Origin: an uncultured Lachnospiraceae bacterium
Lineage (GTDB): Bacteria; Bacillota; Clostridia; Lachnospirales; Lachnospiraceae
Direction: 5' to 3'
NCBI GenBank assembly: GCA_947631955.1
Contig: CANRNJ010000013.1
Span: forward strand, 1 to 64,000
Length of the DNA stretch: 64,000 nt
This document shows positions 26,278 to 35,342 of this stretch, piece after piece. Position numbers and translations under genes: made by a program. The notes under the pieces were generated by a model that was not told where the DNA came from, searched no databases, and worked only from the letters and a program-made list of their open reading frames with translations. Within the stretch, counting starts at the first letter, position 1, and each line of letters starts with the position of its first letter.

Positions 26278-27774
26278 ATGAAGGATTTTGTGCTTGATCT
26301 GGTGGAATATTCGGTGAGAGCCGCTCTGTTATTATATTTGTGCAAGGATATCATCCTGTTAAAAGAAAAGTATCGTTCCGTAGGAAAGGTGCTTTTTTTC
26401 TTGCAGGCATTTCTGATCAGCTTTTGGCTGTCTTATTCCCAATGGATCAACAAACTGATGTCCAAAGATGCAGACATGGAAAATAACAGCAGTTATTCTA
26501 TTATCAGCCTGATCCTTATATTTGTGTGCAGTTATGCGGCAATGGATATTTTGTATCAGGGGAAACGGCTGGCCAAATTATATCTGCTGCTTGTCTATTA
26601 TACCGTAAAGGAACTGGTGAGGTTCGGCCTGCACAGCATATGGTCCTTGACGACGACCGCCTGTTACAGATATCTCGGCGATCAGGTGGTCACAGAAAAG
26701 ATAGATATCGACCGATATTTTATTCTGTCAGAGCGGCTGCAGTTCTGGAGCCTGATCGTCTATGGAGCTGCCACAGCCGGACTTATGTTCCTCGTGTTCC
26801 GCCTGTTTAAGCGCTACCAGACCGTACCCGTTACGGAGATGAGCAGGGAGGGCATCCGTTTTCTGATGCTGATGCCGGTGATCGGAACGATAATTGATGC
26901 ATCATGGCGTATCCTGCTCTTTTATCAGAAGGGGACCGTGATCGAGAGCCTGTATGACAGGCACGCCAGCATGTATATTGTGATACCGGTCATTTCCGTA
27001 TTGTGTCTGACCGGCATTGTTTTCAGTTGCAAGATCTACGCCGAATTGATGCGCTCCGAAGAGCAGAAGAACAGCCTGATATTTTACAAACAGCAGCTGA
27101 CGGATATGACCGAGCATGTCAAAGAATTGGAGCAGCTGTATGACGGCATACGGGGGATGCGCCATGACATCAACAATTATGTGGCGGATATGGAACAGCT
27201 TCTTCAGGTGGAATCGGACAAAGGACAGATATCCAGACAGGTACAGTCGGAGGCGAGGGGATATCTGCGGAATATGCAGAGCGCCGTATCCGCGCTGACG
27301 CTTCGGTTTAGTACCGGCAATCCGGTCACGGATGTGATCTTAAACCGCAAAGGGCACATATGCGCGCAGGAAGGGATCGCGTTTGACGGGGAATTTCTCT
27401 ATCCGGCGGGATTTATGATCGAGGCGTTTGATCTGGGAATCGTCCTGAACAATGCGCTAGACAATGCGATCGAGGCGTGCCGGAAGCTGCCGGACAACAG
27501 CTTTAGAGAGATCCGTTTCCGCGGCTATGAGAAAGGGCGGATGTTCTTCCTAGTGATCGAGAATACATACGATCAGACGGCGGTAAAAAGAAAAGACGGG
27601 AAACTGCTGACCACCAAAGAAGATGAATTCCTGCACGGACTTGGCATGAGCAATATCGGGAACTGTGTGGAAAAATACTACGGCACGATGCAGTTTGAAA
27701 CGCGGCAGGAAAAGTTTGTCCTGACCGTCATGCTTCAGGGGAGGCAGGCGGACGCCGTAAACATGTATTTGTGA
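26278..27774 (+). CDS. Membrane GHKL sensor histidine kinase (second system)
   Basis: A 498-residue AgrC-like kinase. About six hydrophobic segments fill residues 10-260; a coiled linker leads to GMRHDINNY (H296) and a GHKL ATPase with N-box IVLNNALDNAIEACRK and G-box GLGMSNIGNCVEKYYG. The start lies 4 bases after the regulator stop, so the pair is one operon. A variable sensor region and no AgrB/AgrD gene leave the signal unknown. The last bases overlap the operator of the next gene. Confidence 0.92.
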   Translation: MKDFVLDLVEYSVRAALLLYLCKDIILLKEKYRSVGKVLFFLQAFLISFWLSYSQWINKLMSKDADMENNSSYSIISLILIFVCSYAAMDILYQGKRLAKLYLLLVYYTVKELVRFGLHSIWSLTTTACYRYLGDQVVTEKIDIDRYFILSERLQFWSLIVYGAATAGLMFLVFRLFKRYQTVPVTEMSREGIRFLMLMPVIGTIIDASWRILLFYQKGTVIESLYDRHASMYIVIPVISVLCLTGIVFSCKIYAELMRSEEQKNSLIFYKQQLTDMTEHVKELEQLYDGIRGMRHDINNYVADMEQLLQVESDKGQISRQVQSEARGYLRNMQSAVSALTLRFSTGNPVTDVILNRKGHICAQEGIAFDGEFLYPAGFMIEAFDLGIVLNNALDNAIEACRKLPDNSFREIRFRGYEKGRMFFLVIENTYDQTAVKRKDGKLLTTKEDEFLHGLGMSNIGNCVEKYYGTMQFETRQEKFVLTVMLQGRQADAVNMYL

Positions 27775-27833
27775 CCAAAAACGCACGATTGGTTACAATC
27801 CCCTGTATTCTCCCGGCGGATGCACGATATACT
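27768..27833 (+). promoter_or_regulatory. Putative LytTR operator and promoter of the FliD-like gene
   Basis: TTTGTGACCAA (27768-27778) and TTGGTTACAAT (27789-27799) lie 21 bp apart and resemble TTCGTGACAAA before the regulator. TATACT (27828-27833), in CGATATACT, starts 39 bp after the second repeat. The predicted leader is about 100 nt. Confidence 0.55.
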
Positions 27834-27939
27834 TATTGTAAGGCAGAAGACCCGCCGGAACGATAAAAGGCGCATGACAGATACGCCGGACAGCGTATGG
27901 CGGGAGGCCTGTATGGGCCGGCAGGAAGGGAGAGTACAT

Positions 27940-28644
27940 ATGAGAGTTACAAGAAATTATCTCAATGGGCTGCTGAGCGGAAACAACGGTATCGGCGGGA
28001 CCGATTCTCTGCTGCAGAGGGCTTTGAGCAGGAGCAGCAAAAGCAGAAAAACGAACCGCACATCGCTGCTGCTTAATTCCACCAACAACAGAAGCAAGCT
28101 GTTGACGCAGAATGTGGGATCCGCCATGCAGTCGCAGAAACTGTATTACAATATGAAATATCATTCGGGACAGGTTCAGGAATATGCGGAGAAACTTCTG
28201 GACAGCGCTGACGATTCAGTCTTTGCCAAAGCGGAAGAAAGCGGGGATACTTCCCAGATCGTGGCGGGCATCAAAGGGTTTGTGAGCCAGTATAATGCCA
28301 TGCTTCAGAATCTGAGAGATTCCGATAAGAGGACGGATGATCAGCTCCTGACGCAGCTGAACAACGCATCGCGGGTGCATAGTTCTGATTTAAGATCCTG
28401 CGGCGTGGCCAGAAATTCTGATGGGACGCTTTCGATAGACGATAAGGCGCTGTCGGAAACGGATATAGACACATTGAAAAAAGTCTGGAACAGCCAGGGA
28501 AGCTTTGCGGGACGCGCGGCGATCTGGGCGGATTCCGTCCAGTCGGCGGCCGAGAGGAACATGGACGCCGAGGCGAGCAGCGCTTACAGCAGTCTGTTTA
28601 AAAATTACGGAAACAGCGGAAACTATTTCAATTTCTTTCGGTAA
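27940..28644 (+). CDS. FliD-like (flagellar hook-associated protein 2 C-terminal-like) protein
   Basis: A 234-residue protein. The middle and C-terminal parts resemble the FliD C-terminal domain: IVAGIKGFVSQYNAMLQNL, then SDLRSCGVARNSDGTLSIDD matching the family pattern of a Gly-Ile turn followed by DGTLSIDE, then a helix ending before a short tail. The first 75 residues are basic and Ser/Asn-rich. No canonical signal peptide or membrane segment is seen, and no flagellar genes are in the window. ATG 27940 follows AAGGGAGA. Its operator matches that of the second LytTR regulator. It may be an exported or surface protein of flagellar ancestry; function unknown. Confidence 0.6.
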   Translation: MRVTRNYLNGLLSGNNGIGGTDSLLQRALSRSSKSRKTNRTSLLLNSTNNRSKLLTQNVGSAMQSQKLYYNMKYHSGQVQEYAEKLLDSADDSVFAKAEESGDTSQIVAGIKGFVSQYNAMLQNLRDSDKRTDDQLLTQLNNASRVHSSDLRSCGVARNSDGTLSIDDKALSETDIDTLKKVWNSQGSFAGRAAIWADSVQSAAERNMDAEASSAYSSLFKNYGNSGNYFNFFR

Positions 28645-28668
28645 TTTTAATTTTACCCCATAAAGAGA

Positions 28669-28745
28669 GCCGCCGCACGAAACTTCAGATATTGCGTCTG
28701 TCTGTTTGACAGGGGATATCCGTTATCAGTGCGGCGGTTTTCTGT
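28669..28745. terminator. Bidirectional terminator between the FliD-like gene and putP
   Basis: CCGCCGCAC (28670-28678) pairs with GTGCGGCGG (28729-28737), followed by TTTTCTGTTT; the upstream side reads as T-rich on the other strand. It can serve both convergent genes. The 50-nt loop is long for an intrinsic terminator. Confidence 0.55.
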
Positions 28746-28794
28746 TTATATTGCTTTTTCGTAAGAACGCTCTCTTTTGCGGGACCGTTCTTTT

Positions 28795-30324
28795 TTATTT
28801 GTCGGCGCTTACTTCTTCAAAGGTTTTCACTACGTCTTCATCCGGTGCGGCGGTCAACAGGGAAACTGCGATATTGATCACCAGCGCGACAAGAAAGGCG
28901 GGGAGCAGTTCGTAGATAGCGAACGGGCCGCCCAGTTTGGCAATGCCGTACTTCCAGATAAAGATCATGGCGCCGCCTGCGATCATGCCGCAGAGCGCAC
29001 CCCATTTATTGGAGCGTTTCCAGAACAGCGCGCACAGCACGATGGGACCGAAAGCTGCTCCGAATCCCGCCCATGCGAAGGACACGATCTCAAAAATGGA
29101 GCTGTTCGGATCGGATGCAAGAGCTGCGGAGATCAGCGAGATCACAATGACCGTAACACGCGCTATTTTAACGGATGTCTTGGTGTCCAGCTGCTTTTTG
29201 CCGAAATCCTGAACCAGATTCTGCGAGATACTGGAAGCGGCGGCAAGAAGCTGTGAGTCCGCCGTTGACATGGTAGCTGCCAGAATACCCGCAAGGATAA
29301 TACCGGCGATCAGTGCGGTCAGCACGTTGTATCTGCTCAAAACGGAAGCAATCTGCACGATGATCGTTTCGGAATTGCTGCCTTCCAGATTCGGGATCAC
29401 GGACGCTTTGGACATGCTGTAGCCGATCACGCCGATGAATACCGCGATCGCCATAGATATTACGACCCAGACAGAAGCGATCCTTCTGGAAAGTTTCAGT
29501 TTGTTTTTGTCCTCGATCGCCATGAAACGCAGCAGGATGTGGGGCATCCCGAAGTAACCCAGACCCCACGCCATCATGGAGGCGATGGACAGGGCGCCGT
29601 AAGGAGCGCTCTCACCGGTTTCCGCGATATGTGTCTGAACCATGCTCAGATAGCCCGGCAGTTCTTTCGCATTTGCAATCACGGCATCAAGGCCGCCCGC
29701 GCTCGACAGACCGAAGAAGATCACGACGCACAGCGCAATGGACATAGTGATGCTCTGGATAAAGTCGGTGGTGCTGACTGCCAGGAAACCGCCCAGTGTG
29801 CAATACAGGACGATAACCGCGGCACTCAGGAGCATCGCCGCCATGTAATTGATGCCGAACAGCGTGTTGAACAGTTTGCCGCAGGCTGCAAATCCGGAAG
29901 CCGTGTAGGGGATAAAGAAGATAACGATGATAATGGCGGATACGCAGGTCAGGATATTTTTGTCATCTCCGTAGCGCTTAGAGAAAAAGTCCGGAAGCGT
30001 AAGCGCGTGGACTTTCTGCGTGTAAACGCGGATCTTGCGGGAAACGATCAGCCAGTTGATATAGGTTCCGACGGCAAGACCGATGGCCGTCCATCCTGCA
30101 TCCGCCAGTCCTGACAGATAAGCGACGCCCGGAAGTCCCATAAGAAGCCAGCTGCTCATATCGGAGGCTTCCGCGCTCATCGCGGTTACTAAAGGCCCCA
30201 GTTTTCTTCCGCCGAGATAGAAATCCGAAGCGCTTGAATTGGTCTTGGAAAACCGGATACCCACATAGATCATTACGAGCAGATAGGCTGCGATCGCAAT
30301 GCCGATACATACTTGTGATACCAT
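28795..30324 (-). CDS. putP: Sodium/proline symporter PutP
   Basis: A 509-residue sodium:solute symporter (SSS family) with about 13 membrane helices. PutP landmarks are SDFYLGGRKLGPLVTAMSAEASDMSSWLL near the N-terminus, TLPDFFSKRYGD, the CTLGGFLAVSTTDFIQ loop and AATMSTADSQLLAAASSISQN around helix 9. It imports proline with sodium. ATG 30324 follows GAGGAG. A well-formed promoter lies upstream at 30380-30408. A related symporter specificity (such as pantothenate) is less likely given the PutP-like motifs. Confidence 0.9.
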   Translation of the reverse strand: MVSQVCIGIAIAAYLLVMIYVGIRFSKTNSSASDFYLGGRKLGPLVTAMSAEASDMSSWLLMGLPGVAYLSGLADAGWTAIGLAVGTYINWLIVSRKIRVYTQKVHALTLPDFFSKRYGDDKNILTCVSAIIIVIFFIPYTASGFAACGKLFNTLFGINYMAAMLLSAAVIVLYCTLGGFLAVSTTDFIQSITMSIALCVVIFFGLSSAGGLDAVIANAKELPGYLSMVQTHIAETGESAPYGALSIASMMAWGLGYFGMPHILLRFMAIEDKNKLKLSRRIASVWVVISMAIAVFIGVIGYSMSKASVIPNLEGSNSETIIVQIASVLSRYNVLTALIAGIILAGILAATMSTADSQLLAAASSISQNLVQDFGKKQLDTKTSVKIARVTVIVISLISAALASDPNSSIFEIVSFAWAGFGAAFGPIVLCALFWKRSNKWGALCGMIAGGAMIFIWKYGIAKLGGPFAIYELLPAFLVALVINIAVSLLTAAPDEDVVKTFEEVSADK

Positions 30325-30379
30325 TTCATATACTCCTCTCATTCGTAGTCTTTTTTCATTGTCTTTTTTTACCTATTGT

Positions 30380-30408
30380 ATTATATACAGTTTGCAGCAG
30401 GATTGCAA
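30380..30408 (-). promoter_or_regulatory. Promoter of putP
   Basis: On the minus strand, TTGCAA (plus-strand 30403-30408), a 17-bp spacer and TATAAT (30380-30385) form a near-consensus sigma-A promoter about 56 bp before the putP start. Confidence 0.65.
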
Positions 30409-30449
30409 GACGGTCTTATGCGCCGGAGAGAGCATATGCGATGCCGCGC

Positions 30450-30597
30450 GGCAGGCCGGGAAGAGCGGTGCAGAAGAAAAAGAAGAGCGGTGCGGCAGGC
30501 CGGGAAAGCGGCGCAGAAGAAAAAGAAGGACGGTGCGCCAGACCGGGAAGAGTGAAGCAGAAGAAAAGGAAAGGCTGTGCGGCAGGCCAAGAAGAAA
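30450..30597. repeat. Degenerate tandem repeat, unit 43-44 bp
   Basis: CAGAAGAAAA recurs at 30471, 30514 and 30558, alternating with GCAGGCCGGG-like blocks, giving about three and a half imperfect copies. It lies between divergent putP and the rRNA methyltransferase gene. No gene on either strand is supported here. Confidence 0.7.
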
Positions 30598-30661
30598 CTG
30601 CATGACAAAGTGCCGCCTGTCTTGGTATACTTATTGATAAAGGACAAGAAGATAATAAAGG

Positions 30662-32158
30662 ATGGGAATACACAATATGCAGGAGAGTCATTGCACCATC
30701 GAGCAGCTTCCGCCTGCGTTTCTTGCACGGATGAAAAGGCAGCTGGGAGATCGATATGAAGCGTTTCTGGCAAGCTATGCCGGAGGGCGCACATATGGAC
30801 TTCGGTTCAATCCGCTTAAGGCAGACAGGCAGGATTTTTTGAAAAAAGTTCCCTTTGCCCTGAGGGACGTTCCGTGGGCGGACGAAGGATTTTATTATGA
30901 AGCGGACGTTCAGCCGGGCAGACATGCCCTCCACGATGCCGGGCTGTATTATATTCAGGAGCCAAGCGCCATGGCGGCGGTGCCTGCACTGGATCCCGGA
31001 CCGGGGGAACGGGTGTTGGATCTGTGCGCCGCTCCGGGCGGGAAAAGCACTCAAATCGCGGGCAGGATGAAAGGGATCGGCCTGCTCGTATCCAATGAGA
31101 TCATACCGGCAAGGGCAAAGATCCTGTCCCAGAACATCGAGCGGATGGGAGTCACGAACTGCGTTGTGTGCAGGGAAAGCCCGGAACGTCTGGCCGAAGC
31201 TTTTCCGGAGTTCTTTGATAAGATTCTGGTGGATGCGCCGTGCTCCGGGGAAGGCATGTTCCGAAAGGACGATACGGCCGTTATAGAGTGGAGTGAGGAG
31301 AATGTGGCCATGTGCGCGGCAAGGCAGAAGAATATCCTGCAGCAGGCGGCCCGTATGCTGCGTCCGGGCGGAGTCCTTGTCTATTCGACCTGCACTTATT
31401 CCGAGGCGGAAAACGAGGATGTGATCAACGGTTTTCTCGATGACCATCCGGAGTTTAAGACAGAGGAAGCAGGACCGCTCTTCGACATGGAACATGCCGC
31501 ATATGGCATGGTGAGGCTCTGGCCGCACCGGATAGAGGGCGAAGGACATTTCGTGGCAAGGCTGCGCAAGGCGCAGGCTGAGGGCAGCGCCCCAACAGAG
31601 CGGGCAGAGAGCGCGGAGCGTGTATGGAAAGCAGAGCAGACGAAGAGCGCGGGGCGTGCATGGAAGGCGGAGCAGACAGGAAAGGCGAAACACGCAAGAA
31701 AGGTGGACCGGACGTTCGGGATAGAGAAAGAGCTGCGGAAACGATGCGTAGATTTTCTGTGCGGCGAACTGGAACTTACGGAGGAAGGAATGGAGTTCCT
31801 ATTTAAAGAACATATGTTATTAAAATTTGGAGAGTGGATTTACCTGATCCCGGAACAGATGATTTCATTGGACGGACTCCAGATCGAGCGGCCCGGAGTG
31901 CAGATCGGCTTATGCGAACGGGATCGGCTGAAGCCGTCCCATGCGCTTGCCATGGCTCTGCGGCCCGAATGGGTGCGAAGGCATTATGAGATGTCGCCGC
32001 AGCAGACGGAGAAGTATCTTTGCGGAGAAACTTTTGAGGTGGAGGACGGCCTGAAAGGGTGGTATCTGCTGTCTTATCTCGGCATATCGGCTGGATGGGG
32101 CAAGGCGGCGGCAGGACAGATGAAAAATCATTATCCCAAAGGGCTTCGGAAACAATAA
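30662..32158 (+). CDS. RsmF/NSUN-family rRNA (cytosine-C5) methyltransferase
   Basis: A 498-residue enzyme. SAM-binding motif VLDLCAAPGGKS (about 118-129), motif IV DAPCSGEGMF (C194) and motif VI YSTCTYSEAENE (C244) give the two catalytic cysteines of NSUN/RsmB/RsmF enzymes, which methylate C5 of rRNA cytosines. The C-terminus (about 350-498) is an RsmF-like RNA-binding region. Residues about 300-345 form a Lys/Arg/Ala-rich linker with a doubled 12-residue repeat (SAERVWKAEQTK / SAGRAWKAEQTG), an unusual insertion. ATG 30677, 15 bases downstream, is an alternative start. Confidence 0.9.
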   Translation: MGIHNMQESHCTIEQLPPAFLARMKRQLGDRYEAFLASYAGGRTYGLRFNPLKADRQDFLKKVPFALRDVPWADEGFYYEADVQPGRHALHDAGLYYIQEPSAMAAVPALDPGPGERVLDLCAAPGGKSTQIAGRMKGIGLLVSNEIIPARAKILSQNIERMGVTNCVVCRESPERLAEAFPEFFDKILVDAPCSGEGMFRKDDTAVIEWSEENVAMCAARQKNILQQAARMLRPGGVLVYSTCTYSEAENEDVINGFLDDHPEFKTEEAGPLFDMEHAAYGMVRLWPHRIEGEGHFVARLRKAQAEGSAPTERAESAERVWKAEQTKSAGRAWKAEQTGKAKHARKVDRTFGIEKELRKRCVDFLCGELELTEEGMEFLFKEHMLLKFGEWIYLIPEQMISLDGLQIERPGVQIGLCERDRLKPSHALAMALRPEWVRRHYEMSPQQTEKYLCGETFEVEDGLKGWYLLSYLGISAGWGKAAAGQMKNHYPKGLRKQ

Positions 32159-32188
32159 GGAACACAGAGAAAGGTATGGTGGGCAAAT

Positions 32189-33733
32189 ATGCAGGAATGG
32201 TTGAAAACAGCGGTCTTTTATGAGATCTATCCACAGTCGTTCAGAGATTCCAACGGGGACGGCATCGGCGATTTTAACGGCATCATTGAGAAACTGGACT
32301 ATATCAAAGAACTCGGATGCAATGCGATCTGGATGAATCCGTGTTATGATTCGCCTTTCCGGGATGCCGGATACGATGTGCGGGATTATAAAAAAACTGC
32401 CGAGCGGTACGGTACCGTCGAGGATCTGGAAAGACTTTTTTCAAAAGTGCATGAGAAAGGGATGCATATCCTGTTGGATCTTGTGCCGGGACATACGTCC
32501 GAAGAGCACGAATGGTTCCAAATGAGCGGACAGAGCGCGGCCAATGAATATTCCGAACGGTACATCTGGACAGACAGCTGGTTTCAGAGGGCGGAGGGAC
32601 TGCCCTATATCGCGGGAGAGCGGGAACGCAGCGGGGCGTACGTTATCAACTTTTTTAAGTGCCAGCCCGCGCTGAATTACGGATTCCTGAATCCGAAAGA
32701 GCACTGGCAGAAACCGATGGATCATCCGGCCTGTCTGGCAACGAGGGAGGCCATGGCGGATGTGATGCGCTATTGGCTTGCGCGCGGCTGCGACGGTTTC
32801 CGCGTGGACATGGCGGATTCGCTGGTGAAAAACGACGATGCGGAAGGGAGCGGCACCTGCGCGGTATGGCGGGATCTGTTTGACCGGGTCTGCGCAGAGT
32901 ATCCGGAAGCGGTTTTCGTATCGGAGTGGAACAAGCCGGAGTCGGCTATAGGAAAAGCGGGATTTCAGATGGATTTCTTTCTGGACTGGTACGGCAACGG
33001 TTATCATCTGCTGATGCGGGATTACGATGATACGGGCCGGAACGACAGCTTTTTCAAGGCGGAAAGCGGCAGACATATCCGCGATTTTATGGATGAATAC
33101 CTTCCTAAGTACAACGCGGTCAAGGACAAGGGACTTTACTGTCTGATCACAGGCAACCACGATATGGTACGCGCGGCTTACGGACTGGACGAAAGGGAAC
33201 TGAAACTGGCGTATTCTTTCTTGTTTACCATGCCCGGCGCTCCGTTCATTTATTATGGGGACGAGATCGGCATGAGGTATCTGTCCCTGCCGGGTAAAGA
33301 GGGCGGATATACGCGGACGGGGTCGCGTACGCCGATGCAATGGAACGACGGCCCCAATCACGGATTTTCCGAAGCGGATGCGGAACATCTGTATCTTCCG
33401 ACCGACGGCCGGGACGATGCTCCTACCGTGGAATCCCAACAGAAGCGGGCGGATTCGCTGTATCATACGGTAAAAGAGCTCCTGCGCATCCGGAAAGAAG
33501 AACCGGCGTTTGCAAGGCATGACAATCTGGAACTGGTGTCGGCGCCGGCGGAAAGCCGCAGTTTTGCCTATCGGCGGGATAATCTGATCATGCTGTGCAA
33601 TCCGTCGGGACATACCGAAACGCTCCCGGTCGATGGAAAAGGGTGGGAGAGGATCTATGCCGTTGGCGGCGGAGCGTGCAGGGACAAGGAATTTGTTCTG
33701 GAGGCGCAGTCTTTTGTGATCTGCCGCGGATAA
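32189..33733 (+). CDS. GH13 alpha-glucosidase-type glycoside hydrolase
   Basis: A 514-residue alpha-amylase-superfamily enzyme. The start YEIYPQSFRDSNGDGIGDFN and the four conserved regions are present: LLDLVPGHTS, GFRVDMADSL (nucleophile D207), FVSEWNKPE (acid/base E246) and TGNHDM (D325). A C-terminal beta domain follows from about 430. It is cytoplasmic, with no signal peptide. The pattern fits oligo-1,6-glucosidase, alpha-glucosidase or trehalose-type enzymes acting on small maltose-like sugars; the exact substrate cannot be read. It lies 30 bases after the methyltransferase gene. Confidence 0.92.
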   Translation: MQEWLKTAVFYEIYPQSFRDSNGDGIGDFNGIIEKLDYIKELGCNAIWMNPCYDSPFRDAGYDVRDYKKTAERYGTVEDLERLFSKVHEKGMHILLDLVPGHTSEEHEWFQMSGQSAANEYSERYIWTDSWFQRAEGLPYIAGERERSGAYVINFFKCQPALNYGFLNPKEHWQKPMDHPACLATREAMADVMRYWLARGCDGFRVDMADSLVKNDDAEGSGTCAVWRDLFDRVCAEYPEAVFVSEWNKPESAIGKAGFQMDFFLDWYGNGYHLLMRDYDDTGRNDSFFKAESGRHIRDFMDEYLPKYNAVKDKGLYCLITGNHDMVRAAYGLDERELKLAYSFLFTMPGAPFIYYGDEIGMRYLSLPGKEGGYTRTGSRTPMQWNDGPNHGFSEADAEHLYLPTDGRDDAPTVESQQKRADSLYHTVKELLRIRKEEPAFARHDNLELVSAPAESRSFAYRRDNLIMLCNPSGHTETLPVDGKGWERIYAVGGGACRDKEFVLEAQSFVICRG

Positions 33734-33868
33734 GCTTTTGACGTGCCGCAGATAAGTCGTTTGCAATCTGCCGCAAATAGCCCTTGTAAAATGATTTTGA
33801 CTGGAATATACTAAATGTAGGTCTTGTTTTTCGACAGAATACCTTAATTTGTGTTTCGGAGTGCACTT

Positions 33869-35290
33869 ATGCTGTTTTCCAGTATTGGCTTTTTGTTCCG
33901 GTTCTTACCGGTTTTTATGCTGATCTATCTGATCGCTCCCGCCCGGTTCCGCAATCTGGTGTTGCTGGTGGGAAGTCTTATTTTTTACGGAGCGGGAGAA
34001 CCGTATTTTGTTCTGCTGCTCGTTTTTTCGGTGACGGCCAACTATGGCCTCAGCAGGTGCATGTTCCGTAAGCCTCCCTTTTCCGGGAAGGCGCGCGGCA
34101 GGAAGAAGGCAGTCTGGCGCAGGAGCGTACTTATTGCCGCTCTGATCTTGGATTTCGGTATTCTTTTTGTATTCAAATACTGGGATTTTACCGCGGATAC
34201 CGTCAATACACTGGCAGGGCGCGGCATCCTGCCCTTTCTGCGGCTGACGCTGCCGCTCGGCATCAGTTTTTATACGTTTCAGATGGTGTCTTACCAGATC
34301 GACTGTTATCATGGAACGATAACGGAACCGGCAGGTTTCGTGCCTTTTGCCGCTTATGTGAGCATGTTTCCACAGCTGGTCGCAGGGCCTATCGTGCGCT
34401 ATCAGGATGTGGAGAGCAGGATGCGCAGCCGCAGGATCGGCGTCAGGAATCTGGAGAACGGCTTGAAACTGTTTACGGCGGGTCTTGGGCTGAAAGTGCT
34501 TTTGGCCAACCAGATCGGCACCCTTTGGAATGTCATTATGTCTGCGGGAGCGGGAAGCCTGCACGCGGCGGTGGCATGGCTGGGAGCGGCGGCCTATTCC
34601 TTTCAGATCTATTTTGATTTCTGGGGATATTCCCTGATGGCGGCAGGGCTTGGAAAGATGCTGGGGTTTAAGATACCGGAAAACTTTAACGCGCCGTATG
34701 CGTCGCACTCCGTTTCGGAGTTTTGGCGCAGATGGCATATCACGCTCGGCAGATGGTTCCGCGACTATGTCTATTTTCCGATGGGAGGCAGCCGCAGAGG
34801 AAGACTCAGGACTGTGTTCAACCTCTTTGTCGTATGGGCGTGTACCGGCCTGTGGCATGGCGCGGATTGGAATTTCCTGCTGTGGGGCATGTTGTTTTTT
34901 GTGATCCTTATATTGGAAAAAAATATTTACGGGGAACGGATCGAGAAGACCAAAGTTCTGGGGCACCTATATACCCTTGCGCTGATCCCGGTCACATGGG
35001 TGGTGTTTGCAGTCACCGACATGAAGCAGCTGACGGCTTATCTGGGCAACATGTTCGGGATCCATGGGACAAAGATCCTTGTGGGGATCCCGCAGCTGAT
35101 TAGATACTTGCAGGAATACGGGATCCTGCTGCTTGTCTGTTTCCTGTTTATCACGCCGTTTCCGAGCAGGATTTACCGCAGGTTCCGGGACAGATGGTAT
35201 ATGGCAGCCGCCCTGCTTGTCGTTTTTTGGTTTTCCGTGTATGAGATCATGCAGGGAAGCAATAACCCGTTCTTATATTTCCGGTTTTAG
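33869..35290 (+). CDS. MBOAT-family O-acyltransferase (AlgI/DltB-like)
   Basis: A 473-residue membrane protein with about 10-12 helices. MBOAT signatures are VSEFWRRWHITLGRWFRDYV and the catalytic-histidine segment CTGLWHGADWNFLLWG, with FPMGGSRRG between them. MBOAT proteins move acyl groups across the membrane for O-acylation of envelope polymers. GGAG precedes ATG 33869. The SGNH hydrolase gene starts 52 bases after its stop, so the two probably work as an AlgI/AlgJ-like or PatA/PatB-like acetylation pair. Confidence 0.92.
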   Translation: MLFSSIGFLFRFLPVFMLIYLIAPARFRNLVLLVGSLIFYGAGEPYFVLLLVFSVTANYGLSRCMFRKPPFSGKARGRKKAVWRRSVLIAALILDFGILFVFKYWDFTADTVNTLAGRGILPFLRLTLPLGISFYTFQMVSYQIDCYHGTITEPAGFVPFAAYVSMFPQLVAGPIVRYQDVESRMRSRRIGVRNLENGLKLFTAGLGLKVLLANQIGTLWNVIMSAGAGSLHAAVAWLGAAAYSFQIYFDFWGYSLMAAGLGKMLGFKIPENFNAPYASHSVSEFWRRWHITLGRWFRDYVYFPMGGSRRGRLRTVFNLFVVWACTGLWHGADWNFLLWGMLFFVILILEKNIYGERIEKTKVLGHLYTLALIPVTWVVFAVTDMKQLTAYLGNMFGIHGTKILVGIPQLIRYLQEYGILLLVCFLFITPFPSRIYRRFRDRWYMAAALLVVFWFSVYEIMQGSNNPFLYFRF

Positions 35291-35342
35291 GGGATCGACC
35301 GAACCGGATATGGCTGAAAAGATAAACAGAGGACAGATACCT

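Noticed and set aside
30299..30637. Plus-strand frame running through the 43-bp repeat region
   Set aside because: Low-complexity Lys/Arg-rich translation of the repeat, no ribosome binding site, and it overlaps the putP start and promoter.
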